Positions 31,420 to 41,776 of a DNA stretch of 64,000 bases are shown here, one piece after another. The position numbers and the translations under genes are program-made. The DNA comes from Rhodanobacter sp. A1T4. GTDB lineage: Bacteria; Pseudomonadota; Gammaproteobacteria; Xanthomonadales; Rhodanobacteraceae. The stretch spans positions 62,001-126,000 of the forward strand of contig NZ_JACHCP010000009.1 of the NCBI RefSeq assembly GCF_014207185.1, written 5' to 3'. Every line of letters begins with the position of its first letter. Within the stretch, counting starts at the first letter, position 1. Below the pieces are notes generated by a model. The model ran no database searches. It was given only the letters and a program-made list of their open reading frames with translations, and was not told the DNA's origin.

Positions 31420-32457
31420 ATGCAGCAGCAGACAATGAAAGCCCTGGTCAAGCGCAAGCCCGAACAGGGTATCTGGATGGAAGAGGTGCCAATCCCCGAG
31501 ATCGGCCCCAACGAAGTACTGATCAAGATGGAAAAGACCGCGATCTGCGGCACCGACCTGCACATCTATAAGTGGGATGAGTGGTCGCAGCGTACGATTA
31601 CGCCAGGCCTGACCATCGGACATGAGTTTGTCGGTCGCATCGTCGAAATGGGTCCCGGCGTCACTGGCTACAAGATTGGTGACCGCGTTTCGGCCGAGGG
31701 ACATATCGTTTGCGGCCATTGCCGCAATTGCCGCGGCGGGCGCACGCACCTTTGCCCAAACACTGTAGGCATTGGCGTGAATCGCAACGGCGCATTCGCC
31801 GAGTACATGGCCATGCCGGCCTCGAACTTGTGGCCGATTCCGGATCAAATTCCATCCGAGCTGGCCGCGTTTTTTGATCCCTATGGCAATGCCGCACACT
31901 GCGCGCTGGAATTCGACCTGATTGGTGAGGACGTGCTGATCACCGGCGCCGGCCCGATCGGCATCATCGCCGCCGGCATCGCCAAGCATGTCGGCGCACG
32001 CAACGTCGTCGTCACTGACGTCAACGACTATCGCCTGAAGCTGGCCGCCGATATGGGCGCCACGCGCGTGGTCAACGTCTCCAAGCAGTCGCTGAAGGAA
32101 GCGATCGCCGACCTGCATATCGAAGGTTTCGATGTCGGTATGGAAATGAGCGGCAACCCACGAGCCTTCGGCGACATGCTCGACTGCATGTACCACGGTG
32201 GCAAGATCGCTATGCTCGGCATCATGCCGCGCGGTGCGGGCATCGACTGGGACAAGGTGATCTTCAAGGGCCTTACGCTGCAGGGTATCTATGGCCGTCG
32301 CATGTACGAGACATGGTACAAGATGACCCAGATGGTGCTGACCGGCTTTCCGCTGCAGAAGGTGCTGACGCATCAGATCGCCATCGACGATTTCCAGAAG
32401 GGCTTTGACCTGATGGATGCTGGCGTATGCGGCAAGGTGGTTTGTTCCTGGCACTGA
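31420..32457 (+). CDS. tdh: L-threonine 3-dehydrogenase
   Basis: A 345-residue zinc, NAD-dependent medium-chain dehydrogenase that oxidises L-threonine to 2-amino-3-ketobutyrate. Catalytic zinc ligands are Cys43, His68 and Glu69 (GHE). The structural zinc site is Cys98, 101, 104 and 112 (CGHCRNC...C). The Rossmann motif is GAGPIG (176-181). ATG 31420 has a GGA 6 nt upstream; ATG 31435 would match the E. coli N terminus (MKAL). A strong terminator follows. The partner gene kbl lies 3.95 kb downstream on the same strand, with a large envelope gene between. Confidence 0.96.
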   Translation: MQQQTMKALVKRKPEQGIWMEEVPIPEIGPNEVLIKMEKTAICGTDLHIYKWDEWSQRTITPGLTIGHEFVGRIVEMGPGVTGYKIGDRVSAEGHIVCGHCRNCRGGRTHLCPNTVGIGVNRNGAFAEYMAMPASNLWPIPDQIPSELAAFFDPYGNAAHCALEFDLIGEDVLITGAGPIGIIAAGIAKHVGARNVVVTDVNDYRLKLAADMGATRVVNVSKQSLKEAIADLHIEGFDVGMEMSGNPRAFGDMLDCMYHGGKIAMLGIMPRGAGIDWDKVIFKGLTLQGIYGRRMYETWYKMTQMVLTGFPLQKVLTHQIAIDDFQKGFDLMDAGVCGKVVCSWH

Positions 32458-32480
32458 GTCCGGCGCTTTAGTCCTCAACA

Positions 32481-32513
32481 CAACACCCCGCCTCGACGGG
32501 GTGTTGTCGTTTT
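32481..32513 (+). terminator. Terminator after tdh
   Basis: A 10 bp stem (CAACACCCCG with CGGGGTGTTG, 6-nt loop) is followed by TCGTTTT. It separates tdh from the DUF748 gene. Confidence 0.85.
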
Positions 32514-32664
32514 GGCTGTGTGAAAAAGCGCACTGACAAACGGACGACCAACGCGCGGCGGGCGTAGACTTATCATCAGGAAGTCAGGGAGCCGTAGCGA
32601 AGGGACAGGTGCGCCGCCATGCCGGCCGCGCGCGACGACTCGCAAACAGCTGGAGCACGGTCAA

Positions 32665-35600
32665 ATGCGGAAATGGAAGCTGCTCTCATGGTCACATCCC
32701 ACCGCCTGGCGCGAGCCAGCCGGCAAACTCTATCGATCCCATCGGGCACGCAAGACAGTACGCATCATTGCCATCGTGCTGGTGGCGTTCGGCCTGCTCG
32801 GCTTTTTTGCGGCACCACCGCTGATTCGCAGCCAGCTGCAGAGTCGACTGAGCATTGCATTGCAACGACCGGTCACCGTGCAGCAGGTGCATCTGAATCC
32901 GTTCACGCTGCGGCTGGCGTTGGACGGTTTGCATATCGGCGATCGCGATGGTCACAGCCGTTTTGTCGATGTCGATCACCTGGTCATCAACGCCTCGTGG
33001 AGTTCGCTGTTTCGGCTTGCGCCGATTCTCGATCAGCTGCAGCTTGATCGACCGCGAATTCTGCTGTCACGGGATGCACCGCAGCACTTCAACTTCTCCG
33101 ACCTGATCGACAGGTTTGCGGGCGGTCCCGCGAAACCGGACGCGTCGCCGGCGCGATTCGCTCTTTACAACATCAGCGTGCATCAGGGCGATATTGTTTT
33201 CGACGACGGTGTACTGAAGGCGCATCACGAAATCGCCCAGCTGGAGCTGGGCATTCCGTTTATCGCCAGCCTGCCCAGCGACACCGATATTTTTGTGCAG
33301 CCGCTGCTGGCCATGACGGTAGATGGCAGCGCAGTCAGGTTGGCCGGCCAGATCAAACCATTCGCCAGCACGCGCGAGTCGGTGATGCATTTCCATATCG
33401 ATCATCTCGACCTGCCCAGCTACCTCGGTTATGTACCTACGCCGCTACCAGTGGCAGTGGCAAAGGGGCAGCTGTCGGGTGAACTGGATCTGCACTTCAT
33501 CGCCGATCCGAAGACACCGCAACTCAGCCTCACCGGCACACTGCAGCTGGATCAACTGGCCGCGAACAGCAAAGACTCGACGCCCTTGCTCAGTCTGCAA
33601 CAGGCGCAGGCGCAGCTGACCGACGTGCAACCGCTGTTATCGCGCTACACGCTTGGTACGTTGCGGCTCGATCAGCCGGAACTGCACTACGTCAGCCTCG
33701 CCGGTGGACACAGCAACTTCGATCCGTTGCTCGGCGGCGGCAAGCCAACGGATGGCAGCACAACCGCCGTACGCATTGCGCGGATGGACTTGACCGGTGG
33801 TCACCTGGTCTACGTCGATCGAACAGGCACGTCACCGACGCAGCTGAACGTGGAAAATCTGCACGGCAGCATCAGTGGATTGTCGACCGTAGCAGCACCG
33901 GCGGCCACTATCGATATGGCCGCGCAGCTCAATGGCGGCAGTCTGAAAGCGAAGGGCACGGTCGATATTGCAGCCAGCCAATTCCACGGTGCCGTAAGCC
34001 TGGATGGTGTGGATATTGCGCCGCTACAGGCCATTGGCGACCCTACGCTGGCCGCCAGCATTAGCGGCAAACTTGCTGCGCACGGCCAATTACAAGCGCA
34101 GTGGAGTGGCCCATTCGATGCACAACTGAGCACCACGCAGATCACGCTGAGCGATGTCGCGCTGATGCCGAAGAAGCACAAGGATTCGGAGGTTCACTGG
34201 AAAAACCTGCAACTGGGTCTCGACCAATTCGACTTGATCAAGCAGCAGGCAAAGCTCGGTACGGTGAGCATGCAGGGACTGACGGTTAACGCGCAGCGAT
34301 TGGCCAATGGAAATATTGATCTGGCCGAACTCGCTTCCTCGACGGCGGGCTCCTCCACATCAGCGTCATCGACACGAGCCGCTGCTGGTCATAAAAAAGC
34401 ACCCAAGGGAACCAACGATTCCGGTGTATGGCATTGGCATATCGATCATTTCACTCTTGATGACGGTGCGCTGGCGCTGACTGATCACAAGACACCAGGC
34501 AAGCCACAGACGCTGAAGGTCAGCAAGATCAGGCTGAAGGCCGACGGTCTGTCCGACGATATGCATCAGCTGCTGAAGCTCGACACATCGGGCACGATCG
34601 GCAAAAGCGGCAACTATCAAGTCAGCGGCACTGTGACGCCGCAGCCGCTGAATGCACAGTTGCAGATCAAGACCACACGGCTTGACCTGGCACCATTCGA
34701 GAATTACGGCAGCGTGCCACTCAATGTACTTGTCAGCAGCGCGTTGCTTAGCAGTGATGGGCGCGTGCGTTATATGGAACACGGCGACCAATCGCGAGTG
34801 AACTACCGCGGCCGCGTCACACTGGGACGCGTGCGCGTGCAGGACAAGGTTAGCGGCGACGATTTTCTGCGCTGGCAGGCGCTCACACTGAGTGGCCTGA
34901 ACGTGCAACTTGGCGATGGTGCACCCAAGATTTCCATCGGTACGCTGGCGCTGGATCAGGTCTACGCACGACTGATCATCAACGCCAATGGACGGCTGAA
35001 TACGCAGGATGTGATCACCAATCCCGCTGCCGCCGCGCCGGTGTCGGTGACCCGAGCCGAGACCGTGCCGGCGCCAGCAGCGAGCACACCCAGCCCGGCA
35101 ATCGCGGCCAACATACCAGCGCCACAGGTTCATATCGGTGCCATCACCGTAGCCAACAGCCAGCTCAACTACACCGACAACTTCATCAAGCCCAACTACA
35201 CCGCCAATATCACCCAGCTCACCGGCAAGATCGGTGGCTTTGGTACCGATGCCGGGCCGCCAGCTGACCTTAGCCTGCAAGGTCAGCTCGACGACAACTC
35301 GCCAGTGGATATCGAGGGTTCGATCAACCCGCTCGCGCCGGTGGCGTTTCTCGACATCAGCGGCAAGGCCGAGGGCATCGAGCTGACGAATCTCAGCGCC
35401 TATTCGGGTAAATACACCGGTTATCCCATCACCAAGGGCCGGCTCAATGCCGACGTCCACTATAAGCTGGACCAACGCAAGCTTTCGGCCGACAACCATA
35501 TTTTCATCGATCAGCTGACCTTCGGTGATCGTATCGAGGGCAAGGGCATCAGCCACCTGCCCGTCAAGCTGGCGGTGGCACTGCTGAAGGATTCACAGGG

Positions 35601-36315
35601 TCGCATCGACGTACATCTGCCGGTATCCGGTTCGCTGGATGATCCGAAGTTCAGTATCGGCGGGCTGGTCTGGCACGCGTTCGTCAACTTGATCGGTCGG
35701 GCCGTGACTGCACCGTTCCGGCTGCTCGCTTCGGCATTCAGCGGCAGCTCCGGGCAGGATCTCGGTTATGTGGAATTTGCTCCGGGCAGCAGTGAACTAA
35801 GTGCAGACGCCCAGAAGAGGCTGACCCTTATCGTGAAAGCGCTGACAGACAAGCCCTCGTTGAACCTCGACATCATCGGCCGTACCGACCCGACTAAGGA
35901 CGAAAGCGGCCTGCGCACCGTGACGGTCGACCAGTTGGTGAGAGCCGAACAGCGCGACGACGAAGGTGACAAGGATGATGCCAAGGCGCCCGCTGCCGAA
36001 GCGCCACTGAGCCCCGATGACTACAACAAGTATCTGGCGAAAGCGTACAAACACGCCAAATTCAAAAAGCCACGCGACTTGATCGGCCTGACCAAATCGC
36101 AGCCACCCGATACGATGAAAAGCATGCTGGAAGCCAATGTTCCGACGGATACGGATGCGATGCGTCATCTGGCCCAGCAGCGTGCAGATGCCGTGCGCAG
36201 CTGGCTTCGCGGCAAGGTTCCCGACAAGCGACTTTTCGTACTGGCACCGAAACTCGACGCAAAAGGCATTGACGACAAGGGGCTTACCACACGTGTGGAT
36301 TTCGGCTTGCACTGA
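32665..36315 (+). CDS. Large envelope protein with AsmA-like DUF748 repeats and OmpA-like C-terminal region
   Basis: A 1216-residue protein. One transmembrane helix near the N terminus (about residues 33-52) leaves the rest in the periplasm. The body is beta-rich with repeats typical of DUF748/AsmA-like proteins (VQQVHLNPFTLRLALDGLHIGD; LNVENLHGSISGL; ITQLTGKIGGFGTDAG; GYPITKGRLNADVHYKLDQ). Ser/Thr/Ala-rich linkers lie near 555-590 and 790-815. The last ~185 residues start with YVEFAPGSSELSADAQKRL, an OmpA-like segment. AsmA-clan proteins (TamB, YhdP, YdbH) carry phospholipid to the outer membrane; a similar role here is inference. ATG 32665 has GGAG 9 nt upstream. Confidence 0.85.
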   Translation: MRKWKLLSWSHPTAWREPAGKLYRSHRARKTVRIIAIVLVAFGLLGFFAAPPLIRSQLQSRLSIALQRPVTVQQVHLNPFTLRLALDGLHIGDRDGHSRFVDVDHLVINASWSSLFRLAPILDQLQLDRPRILLSRDAPQHFNFSDLIDRFAGGPAKPDASPARFALYNISVHQGDIVFDDGVLKAHHEIAQLELGIPFIASLPSDTDIFVQPLLAMTVDGSAVRLAGQIKPFASTRESVMHFHIDHLDLPSYLGYVPTPLPVAVAKGQLSGELDLHFIADPKTPQLSLTGTLQLDQLAANSKDSTPLLSLQQAQAQLTDVQPLLSRYTLGTLRLDQPELHYVSLAGGHSNFDPLLGGGKPTDGSTTAVRIARMDLTGGHLVYVDRTGTSPTQLNVENLHGSISGLSTVAAPAATIDMAAQLNGGSLKAKGTVDIAASQFHGAVSLDGVDIAPLQAIGDPTLAASISGKLAAHGQLQAQWSGPFDAQLSTTQITLSDVALMPKKHKDSEVHWKNLQLGLDQFDLIKQQAKLGTVSMQGLTVNAQRLANGNIDLAELASSTAGSSTSASSTRAAAGHKKAPKGTNDSGVWHWHIDHFTLDDGALALTDHKTPGKPQTLKVSKIRLKADGLSDDMHQLLKLDTSGTIGKSGNYQVSGTVTPQPLNAQLQIKTTRLDLAPFENYGSVPLNVLVSSALLSSDGRVRYMEHGDQSRVNYRGRVTLGRVRVQDKVSGDDFLRWQALTLSGLNVQLGDGAPKISIGTLALDQVYARLIINANGRLNTQDVITNPAAAAPVSVTRAETVPAPAASTPSPAIAANIPAPQVHIGAITVANSQLNYTDNFIKPNYTANITQLTGKIGGFGTDAGPPADLSLQGQLDDNSPVDIEGSINPLAPVAFLDISGKAEGIELTNLSAYSGKYTGYPITKGRLNADVHYKLDQRKLSADNHIFIDQLTFGDRIEGKGISHLPVKLAVALLKDSQGRIDVHLPVSGSLDDPKFSIGGLVWHAFVNLIGRAVTAPFRLLASAFSGSSGQDLGYVEFAPGSSELSADAQKRLTLIVKALTDKPSLNLDIIGRTDPTKDESGLRTVTVDQLVRAEQRDDEGDKDDAKAPAAEAPLSPDDYNKYLAKAYKHAKFKKPRDLIGLTKSQPPDTMKSMLEANVPTDTDAMRHLAQQRADAVRSWLRGKVPDKRLFVLAPKLDAKGIDDKGLTTRVDFGLH

Positions 36316-36411
36316 GGTTTGATAAGCGTTGCCGGACGATACGAACGCCTGAGGTTTTCCGATGGGCGCCGAGGGCTCACAATGGGCGCTTTCTCACCGT
36401 CGGAATTCCCC

Positions 36412-37611
36412 ATGAGCTACCCCGGCCAGGCGCGCTACCAGAGCGAACTCGAATCCATCCGCGAACAGGGCTTGTTCAAGGCCGAGCGCATCATCACCTC
36501 ACCGCAGTCGGCGGAAATCACTCTGGCCGATGGCCGCAAGGTGCTGAATTTTTGTGCCAATAATTATCTTGGCCTGGCGGATCATCCCGATGTGATCCAG
36601 GCTGCCAAGGATGCCTTGGACACGCACGGCTTCGGCATGGCGTCGGTACGTTTTATCTGCGGCACACAGGATCTGCACAAACAGCTGGAAGCGAAGATCG
36701 CCGAATTCTTTGGCACCGAGGACACCATCCTCTATGCCGCCTGCTTCGATGCCAACGGTGGCCTGTTCGAGCCACTGTTTGGCGAAGAAGATGCCATCAT
36801 CTCCGACGCGCTCAACCACGCCTCGATCATCGACGGCATCCGCCTGTGCAAGGCCAAGCGCTTCCGCTATGGCAACTGCGACATGGCCGATCTGGAAGCA
36901 CAGCTGCAGGCCGCTGACGCCGCTGGCGCGCGCACCAAGCTGATCACCAGTGACGGCGCGTTTTCGATGGACGGCTTTATCGCGCCGCTGGATCAAATCA
37001 CCGCGCTGGCGAAGAAATACAACGCACTGGTGCATATCGACGAATGCCACTGCACTGGTTTTCTTGGTGAGCATGGCCGTGGTGCGGCGGAAGTACATGG
37101 TGTAATGGACAAGATCGACATCTTCACCGGTACCCTTGGCAAGGCATTGGGCGGTGCACTGGGCGGTTTCACTACCGGCCGCAAGGAAGTGATCGAGATG
37201 CTGCGCCAGCGTTCGCGCCCATACCTGTTCTCCAACTCGTTGCCACCCCATGTAGTCGCCGCTGGCATCAAGGTGTTCGAGATGCTGGCCTCCGCTGGCG
37301 ATCTGCGCACCAGGGTGCAGGACAACACACGCTACTTTCGCGAGCAGATGAGCGCGGCGGGTTTCGATATTCGCCCTGGCGTGCATCCGATTGTGCCGGT
37401 GATGATTTACGACGCACCAAAGGCCCAGGCCATGGCATCGGCGCTACTCGAGGAAGGCATCTACGTCATCGGATTTTTCTTCCCGGTAGTGCCGCAGGGC
37501 AAGGCCCGCATCCGTACGCAGATGAGCGCAGCGCATACGCGCGAGCATCTGGACAAGGCGATTGCCGCATTCACCAAGGTTGGAAAGCAGCTGGGCGTGA
37601 TCGGCGGATAA
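36412..37611 (+). CDS. kbl: 2-amino-3-ketobutyrate coenzyme A ligase (glycine C-acetyltransferase)
   Basis: A 399-residue PLP enzyme of the alpha-oxoamine synthase family. It cleaves 2-amino-3-ketobutyrate with CoA to glycine and acetyl-CoA, completing threonine breakdown after Tdh. PLP lysine is Lys244 in [26 protein letters not shown] and [12 protein letters not shown] are also conserved. ATG 36412 gives a near-perfect match to the E. coli start; the frame is open further upstream (36319, 36382). Only about 96 nt separate it from the DUF748 gene, so co-transcription with that gene is possible. Confidence 0.96.
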   Translation: MSYPGQARYQSELESIREQGLFKAERIITSPQSAEITLADGRKVLNFCANNYLGLADHPDVIQAAKDALDTHGFGMASVRFICGTQDLHKQLEAKIAEFFGTEDTILYAACFDANGGLFEPLFGEEDAIISDALNHASIIDGIRLCKAKRFRYGNCDMADLEAQLQAADAAGARTKLITSDGAFSMDGFIAPLDQITALAKKYNALVHIDECHCTGFLGEHGRGAAEVHGVMDKIDIFTGTLGKALGGALGGFTTGRKEVIEMLRQRSRPYLFSNSLPPHVVAAGIKVFEMLASAGDLRTRVQDNTRYFREQMSAAGFDIRPGVHPIVPVMIYDAPKAQAMASALLEEGIYVIGFFFPVVPQGKARIRTQMSAAHTREHLDKAIAAFTKVGKQLGVIGG

Positions 37612-37637
37612 CCTTTACCGCGGAACAACGTTTACTG

Positions 37638-38405
37638 TTATCGCCGTGTATCCAGCTCACGCACTTCCTGGGCAGTGAGCTGGCGCCACTGACTTTTGGC
37701 CAAGTCGCCCAGCACGAGTGGGCCGATAGCGACGCGGATCAATCGCAGCACGTCAAATCCCAGTGCGGAGAGTAGACGACGAATGTGGCGATTGCGGCCC
37801 TCGTCAAGCACGACTTCGAGCCAGGCGTTCTTTTCACCGACACGAAGCAAGACCGCGCGTTTTGCTTTCAGCAAATCGCCCGACTCGTTGACACCCGAGA
37901 GCATTTTGATAAGCACTGAATCATCCGGTTGCCCGGCCACCTGGACGTGATACGTCTTGTCCAGGTGGGTCACTGGATCGGTAATACCGGACGCCCATGT
38001 CGTGTCATTGCTGAGCAATAGCAAGCCTTCGCTAGCCTTGTCCAGTCGCCCGACCGGCCCAAGCCACGGCAAACCCGCCGCAGCCAGTGCGGTGTAGACG
38101 GTGTCCCGACCGCGTTCGTCAATGGCGCTGACGACCAACCCGCGCGGTTTGTTGAACATCACATAGACATGTGCGGCAGCTTTGACGTCGACCCCATCCA
38201 CCGCAATCACGGATCGATCGATCAAGGTTGGAAACTGCGGGTCGCGCTCTACCCGACCGTCAAGGCTTACCCGACCTTCGCGTATCCACTGTTCGGCCTG
38301 ACTGCGCGAAGAGACACCCATTTTGGACAGCACACGCGCCAAACCGTGTCGCGGTGATTTGGCGGGTACGGTTGTCTGCACGGAACGAGAAATGGGGCGA
38401 GGCAT
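37638..38405 (-). CDS. RsuA/RluB-family rRNA/tRNA pseudouridine synthase
   Basis: A 255-residue enzyme. An N-terminal S4 RNA-binding domain (ARVLSKMGVSSRSQAEQWIREGRV) precedes the catalytic domain, with the active-site Asp122 in VGRLDKASEGLLLLSND. The GRNRHIRRLLSALG motif is the family's third conserved block. RsuA, RluB, RluE and RluF cannot be separated by eye; the short length and S4 domain favour an RluB/RsuA-like enzyme. ATG 38405 begins MPRPIS. It converges on kbl. Confidence 0.85.
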   Translation of the reverse strand: MPRPISRSVQTTVPAKSPRHGLARVLSKMGVSSRSQAEQWIREGRVSLDGRVERDPQFPTLIDRSVIAVDGVDVKAAAHVYVMFNKPRGLVVSAIDERGRDTVYTALAAAGLPWLGPVGRLDKASEGLLLLSNDTTWASGITDPVTHLDKTYHVQVAGQPDDSVLIKMLSGVNESGDLLKAKRAVLLRVGEKNAWLEVVLDEGRNRHIRRLLSALGFDVLRLIRVAIGPLVLGDLAKSQWRQLTAQEVRELDTRR

Positions 38406-38503
38406 CCAGGTAGCGTATCGGCGTTGACTGCGGCACTACAAGGATTGATCAACGACACTCCCCAGACAGGGACCTCATAAACGAATTTTTGGCAATCGCG
38501 CAT

Positions 38504-38534
38504 AAAAAAAACCCGGCCGAAGCCGGGTTTTTTT
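38504..38534. terminator. Bidirectional terminator between ompA-like and pseudouridine synthase genes
   Basis: CCCGGC/GCCGGG stem with a CGAA loop, flanked by eight A and seven T residues. A canonical intrinsic terminator for the ompA-like gene reading leftward. Confidence 0.9.
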
Positions 38535-38553
38535 ACTTACTTGCTGCGGTCTA

Positions 38554-39741
38554 TTACTGCTTGACCTGCAGTTCGGTACGACGGTTCTGGGCGCGACCGG
38601 CATCCGTGGCGTTGTCGCCGATCGGATCGTTCTTGCCGTGACCAATCGGGCCGTCGAGGCGGCTAGCATCGATACCGTGGCTGGTCAGGTAGTCGTACAC
38701 GATCTGCGAACGACGCTCCGACAGGCTCTGGTTGTACGCATCGGTACCCTTGCTGTCGGTATAGCCAGCAACGGTCACGTGCACCTGCGGGTAACGCTGC
38801 AGGGTATCCACAGCCTGGTTCAGCACTGCCAACGAGTCAGCAGTCGGAACGGCCAGTGCCTTGCCGATTTCGCTTGCCTTCACGTGGCCCTTCTTCGGGA
38901 AGTCGAACTTGAAGTTCACGCCGCGCAGGTCGATAACAACCTTCTGCGGGCAACCGTCAGGTCCAACGATCGTGCCTTCCGGCAGGTTCGGGCACTTGTT
39001 GTCGCACAGGTTCACGCCGTTGACGACGGTCTTCGAGCAGTCAGGTGCTGGCGGCGGCGGAGCAACGGCCGGAGCCGGAGCGGCCGGCGGAGCGCCAAAG
39101 CGCGAGACGATGCTCAGGCCCAGGAATGCGTCGCCATAACCGTTGCGGTTGCTGTTGTTGCCGGTATTGGCAAAAGCAGCGTTCTCGCTGGTCTTGTCAT
39201 CCCAGTCATAACGGTAACCGGCTTCGACACGAATATCTGTGCTGTCGGTAACCGTCTTGGACACACCAACGCCGAGCTCAGCTGCCGGGGACCAGCCGCT
39301 GGCATATGTGCTGTTATGGTGGCTGCCGAGCACACCGGCCAGCAAGTACGGACGGAACGCGTTCCAGTCACCGACATAGTAACGAGCGGCAACGCCGACG
39401 TTGTTATTGGCCCACGAATTGCTGCTCTGACCACCACCGTTTGCCGGACCGTTGTCGATCTTGCGCTTGGTGCGGTCAACGAACAGGTCGATCGACAGGT
39501 TCGGGGTGAAGAATTTGCCAAAGCCCAGACCGTAGTAGAACTGACGGCTGTTGGTGTTGCGCTTGTCATCGTTGTAGTAACCGCCGACGGTCGGCGCGAT
39601 GTACCAACGGTCATCAAAGCTCGAGACCGGAGCTGTCGAGGCGGAGCTGTCACCGGCTGGAGCGGCTGCGTCTTGCGCATGAACGGCACCTACGCCGCCC
39701 AGGGCCAGCGCGATCAGAAAATATAAGCCCTTACGATTCAT
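38554..39741 (-). CDS. OmpA/OprF-family outer-membrane protein
   Basis: A 395-residue protein with a signal peptide (about 1-22, VHAQ). An N-terminal eight-strand beta-barrel (about 40-225) is followed by a Pro/Ala hinge (APPAAPAPAVAPPPP) and a short Cys-containing segment (CSKTVVNGVNLCDNKC; GCPQ). The C-terminal OmpA peptidoglycan-binding domain (about 275-395) carries VTVAGYTDSKGTDAYNQSLSERR. It anchors the outer membrane to the wall. ATG 39741 has GGAG 7 nt upstream. Family-level call only. Confidence 0.92.
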   Translation of the reverse strand: MNRKGLYFLIALALGGVGAVHAQDAAAPAGDSSASTAPVSSFDDRWYIAPTVGGYYNDDKRNTNSRQFYYGLGFGKFFTPNLSIDLFVDRTKRKIDNGPANGGGQSSNSWANNNVGVAARYYVGDWNAFRPYLLAGVLGSHHNSTYASGWSPAAELGVGVSKTVTDSTDIRVEAGYRYDWDDKTSENAAFANTGNNSNRNGYGDAFLGLSIVSRFGAPPAAPAPAVAPPPPAPDCSKTVVNGVNLCDNKCPNLPEGTIVGPDGCPQKVVIDLRGVNFKFDFPKKGHVKASEIGKALAVPTADSLAVLNQAVDTLQRYPQVHVTVAGYTDSKGTDAYNQSLSERRSQIVYDYLTSHGIDASRLDGPIGHGKNDPIGDNATDAGRAQNRRTELQVKQ

Positions 39742-40086
39742 CAGGTGTCTCCTCATTTTTAGGTTTTTTTTCGCGTCCGTTCAAATCAAACCGGAAATCG
39801 CGTATCGGAACTAAAGTACGTCATTCAGGGTTTCAAGCCCGTGCCTGGCGTTCATGCAACAAGCGGTGGAGAGTGTAGCAAATTCGTTAAGTGGTTGGCA
39901 CGTTAACACATTGGCAACTTAATCACCCCGGTGAGACTTCATTCAGGAAACCTCGATGGCTTTGATATTGACAACCCACCGAGATAATCCCTCAAAACCA
40001 CGCCAGCGCTAAACCAATTCATTCAACCCAGCGAATCAAGTCACTGATTCCCTTCGCACACGCTTAATATTCCAGTCACCTCGTCT
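39742..40086. other. Intergenic region, relatively AT-rich, no gene recognised
   Basis: 345 nt between the divergently oriented upstream side of the ompA-like gene and the 3' end of prpD. It probably holds the ompA promoter. No RNA gene or clear terminator was seen. Confidence 0.5.
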
Positions 40087-41538
40087 TTACAATGTGAAGA
40101 GGCCGAGGAAATGATGTAACGGCATAGCGTCCAACGTTTCCGGGGTCTTGGTCGCCTCGAGAATGGCCTCGACACGATGCGCTGGTAAATGGTCACGCAT
40201 GGCCGATTCGAATTTCCGGAGCAGCACCGGAATACCTTCCGCGCGACGTTTGCGGTGCCCAATAGGATAATCGATCGATACCTTGTCTGTGCTGGTGCCG
40301 TCCTTGAAGAACACCTGCACCGAATTGCCGATGTAGCGCTTATCCGGGTCGAAGTAGTCCTTGGTGAACTGCGGGTTCTCGCTGACCACCATCTTGTCGC
40401 GAAGCGCATCAATGCGCGGATCCGAGGCAATTTCGTCATTGTAGTCGCTAGCCACCAGGCGGCCGAAGATCAGCGGCACGGCGACCATGTACTGGATGCA
40501 GTGATCGCGGTCAGCGTAGTTCGCCAGCGGCCCGGTCTTGTCGATGATGCGGCAACCGGCTTCCTGGGTCTCAATGACAATCTTTTCGATCTGGTCGATT
40601 TTCCCGGCTACCTGTCCATGCAGCTCCATCGCACATTCCACTGCCGTCTGGGCATGGAACTCGGCCGGATAGCTGATCTTGAACAACACGTTTTCCATCA
40701 CGTAACTGCCGAACGGACGCTCGAATTCGAACGCCTTGCCCTTGAAGGCCACGTCGTAGAAGCCCCAGGTCTTGGCTGACAGCGCCGAGGGATAGCCGGC
40801 AACTCCGCGATACACAGCATTAATAGCGTGAGTCACCGCGCGACGGCAGGCATCGCCAGCGGCCCAGCTCTTGCGGGGGCCGGTATTTGGTGCATGACGG
40901 TACGTGCGCAGTGCACCGTTGTCGATCCAGCTGTGCGAGACGGCGGTGACAATCTGCTCCTTGCCGCCGCCAAGCATCGCCGTGGCAACAGCCGTCGAGG
41001 CAAGGCGAACCAGAATCACATGGTCCTGCCCCACCCGGTTGAAGCTGTTCAACAGTGCGTAGCAGCCCTGGATTTCGTGTGCCTTGATCGCATAACCCAG
41101 GACGTCACGCACGGTAAGCGGCTGGCCACCCTCGCGCTCCGCTTTGCGGCTGAGGTAATCACCAACGGCCAGGATGCTGCCCAGATTGTCAGAAGGATGA
41201 CCCCACTCCGCGGCAAGCCACGTGTCGTTGAAATCCAGCCAGCGGATCTGCGTGCCGATCGCGAACGCCGCCTGCACCGGGTCCAGCTCGTGGCTGGTAC
41301 CCGGCACACGGGCGCCGCCGGGCAAGGTTGCGCCCGGTACGACCGGACCCAGATGTTTCACGCATTCGGGAAACTTCATCGCCAGCATCGCGGTGCCCAG
41401 CGAGTCGAGCAGCATATAGCGCGCCGTGTCGTATGCCTCTTTTGAATCGACCGCGTGATCAATCACGTAATCGGCGATGTCGACCAGTGGCTGGTCCGGA
41501 TCGGGACGTACGGCAGAACGGATATCGTGCGCACTCAT
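40087..41538 (-). CDS. prpD: 2-methylcitrate dehydratase
   Basis: A 483-residue MmgE/PrpD-family protein, the same length as E. coli PrpD. It dehydrates 2-methylcitrate in the 2-methylcitrate cycle for propionyl-CoA. Family blocks such as QIRWLDFNDTWLAAEWGHPSDN, NRVGQDHV and SYVMENVLFKISYPAEFHAQTA are intact. ATG 41538 is chosen, with GAGAA upstream; the frame extends to 41667. It is separated from prpC-prpB by terC and a porin-like gene, so it has its own transcript. Confidence 0.93.
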   Translation of the reverse strand: MSAHDIRSAVRPDPDQPLVDIADYVIDHAVDSKEAYDTARYMLLDSLGTAMLAMKFPECVKHLGPVVPGATLPGGARVPGTSHELDPVQAAFAIGTQIRWLDFNDTWLAAEWGHPSDNLGSILAVGDYLSRKAEREGGQPLTVRDVLGYAIKAHEIQGCYALLNSFNRVGQDHVILVRLASTAVATAMLGGGKEQIVTAVSHSWIDNGALRTYRHAPNTGPRKSWAAGDACRRAVTHAINAVYRGVAGYPSALSAKTWGFYDVAFKGKAFEFERPFGSYVMENVLFKISYPAEFHAQTAVECAMELHGQVAGKIDQIEKIVIETQEAGCRIIDKTGPLANYADRDHCIQYMVAVPLIFGRLVASDYNDEIASDPRIDALRDKMVVSENPQFTKDYFDPDKRYIGNSVQVFFKDGTSTDKVSIDYPIGHRKRRAEGIPVLLRKFESAMRDHLPAHRVEAILEATKTPETLDAMPLHHFLGLFTL

Positions 41539-41621
41539 GAACTGTTCTCGCGGCAGGGAAAGCCGCCATTTTAGCCGACTGTCGCACGCCACAGCATTCT
41601 TGCCCGCCAGACGTCGAACGC

Positions 41622-41650
41622 TTGACCCTGACGGTATCCACACCGACAAT
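41622..41650 (+). promoter_or_regulatory. Predicted sigma-70 promoter for the riboswitch-terC transcript
   Basis: TTGACC (41622-41627) and GACAAT (41645-41650) are spaced by 17 nt. Transcription would start near 41657, just before the manganese riboswitch. It lies in the region divergent from prpD. Confidence 0.6.
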
Positions 41651-41664
41651 CGAACCGCACATCC

Positions 41665-41776
41665 CAAAAGGGAGTAGTTCCCGACGCAGTCGTCATCGCG
41701 TCAGTGCAGTGATCGTCAACACGAGCAATGCCTTGCTCCGGTCACTGCGGCAGCCATGTTGCGAACGAGACTTTTG
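41665..41776 (+). promoter_or_regulatory. Probable yybP-ykoY manganese riboswitch upstream of terC
   Basis: The conserved elements are in order: CAAAAG (41665-41670) directly followed by GGAGTAG, then GTCAACACGAG (41715-41725), then GAGACTTTTG (41767-41776). CAAAAG pairs with CTTTTG (41771-41776) as stem P1. Internal stems GCAGTGA/TCACTGC and GAGCAA/TTGCTC also form. This class senses Mn2+ and often precedes TerC/Alx-type exporters, as here. A second 12 bp hairpin (41776-41812) overlaps the 3' side of P1 and could be the expression platform. Confidence 0.8.
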
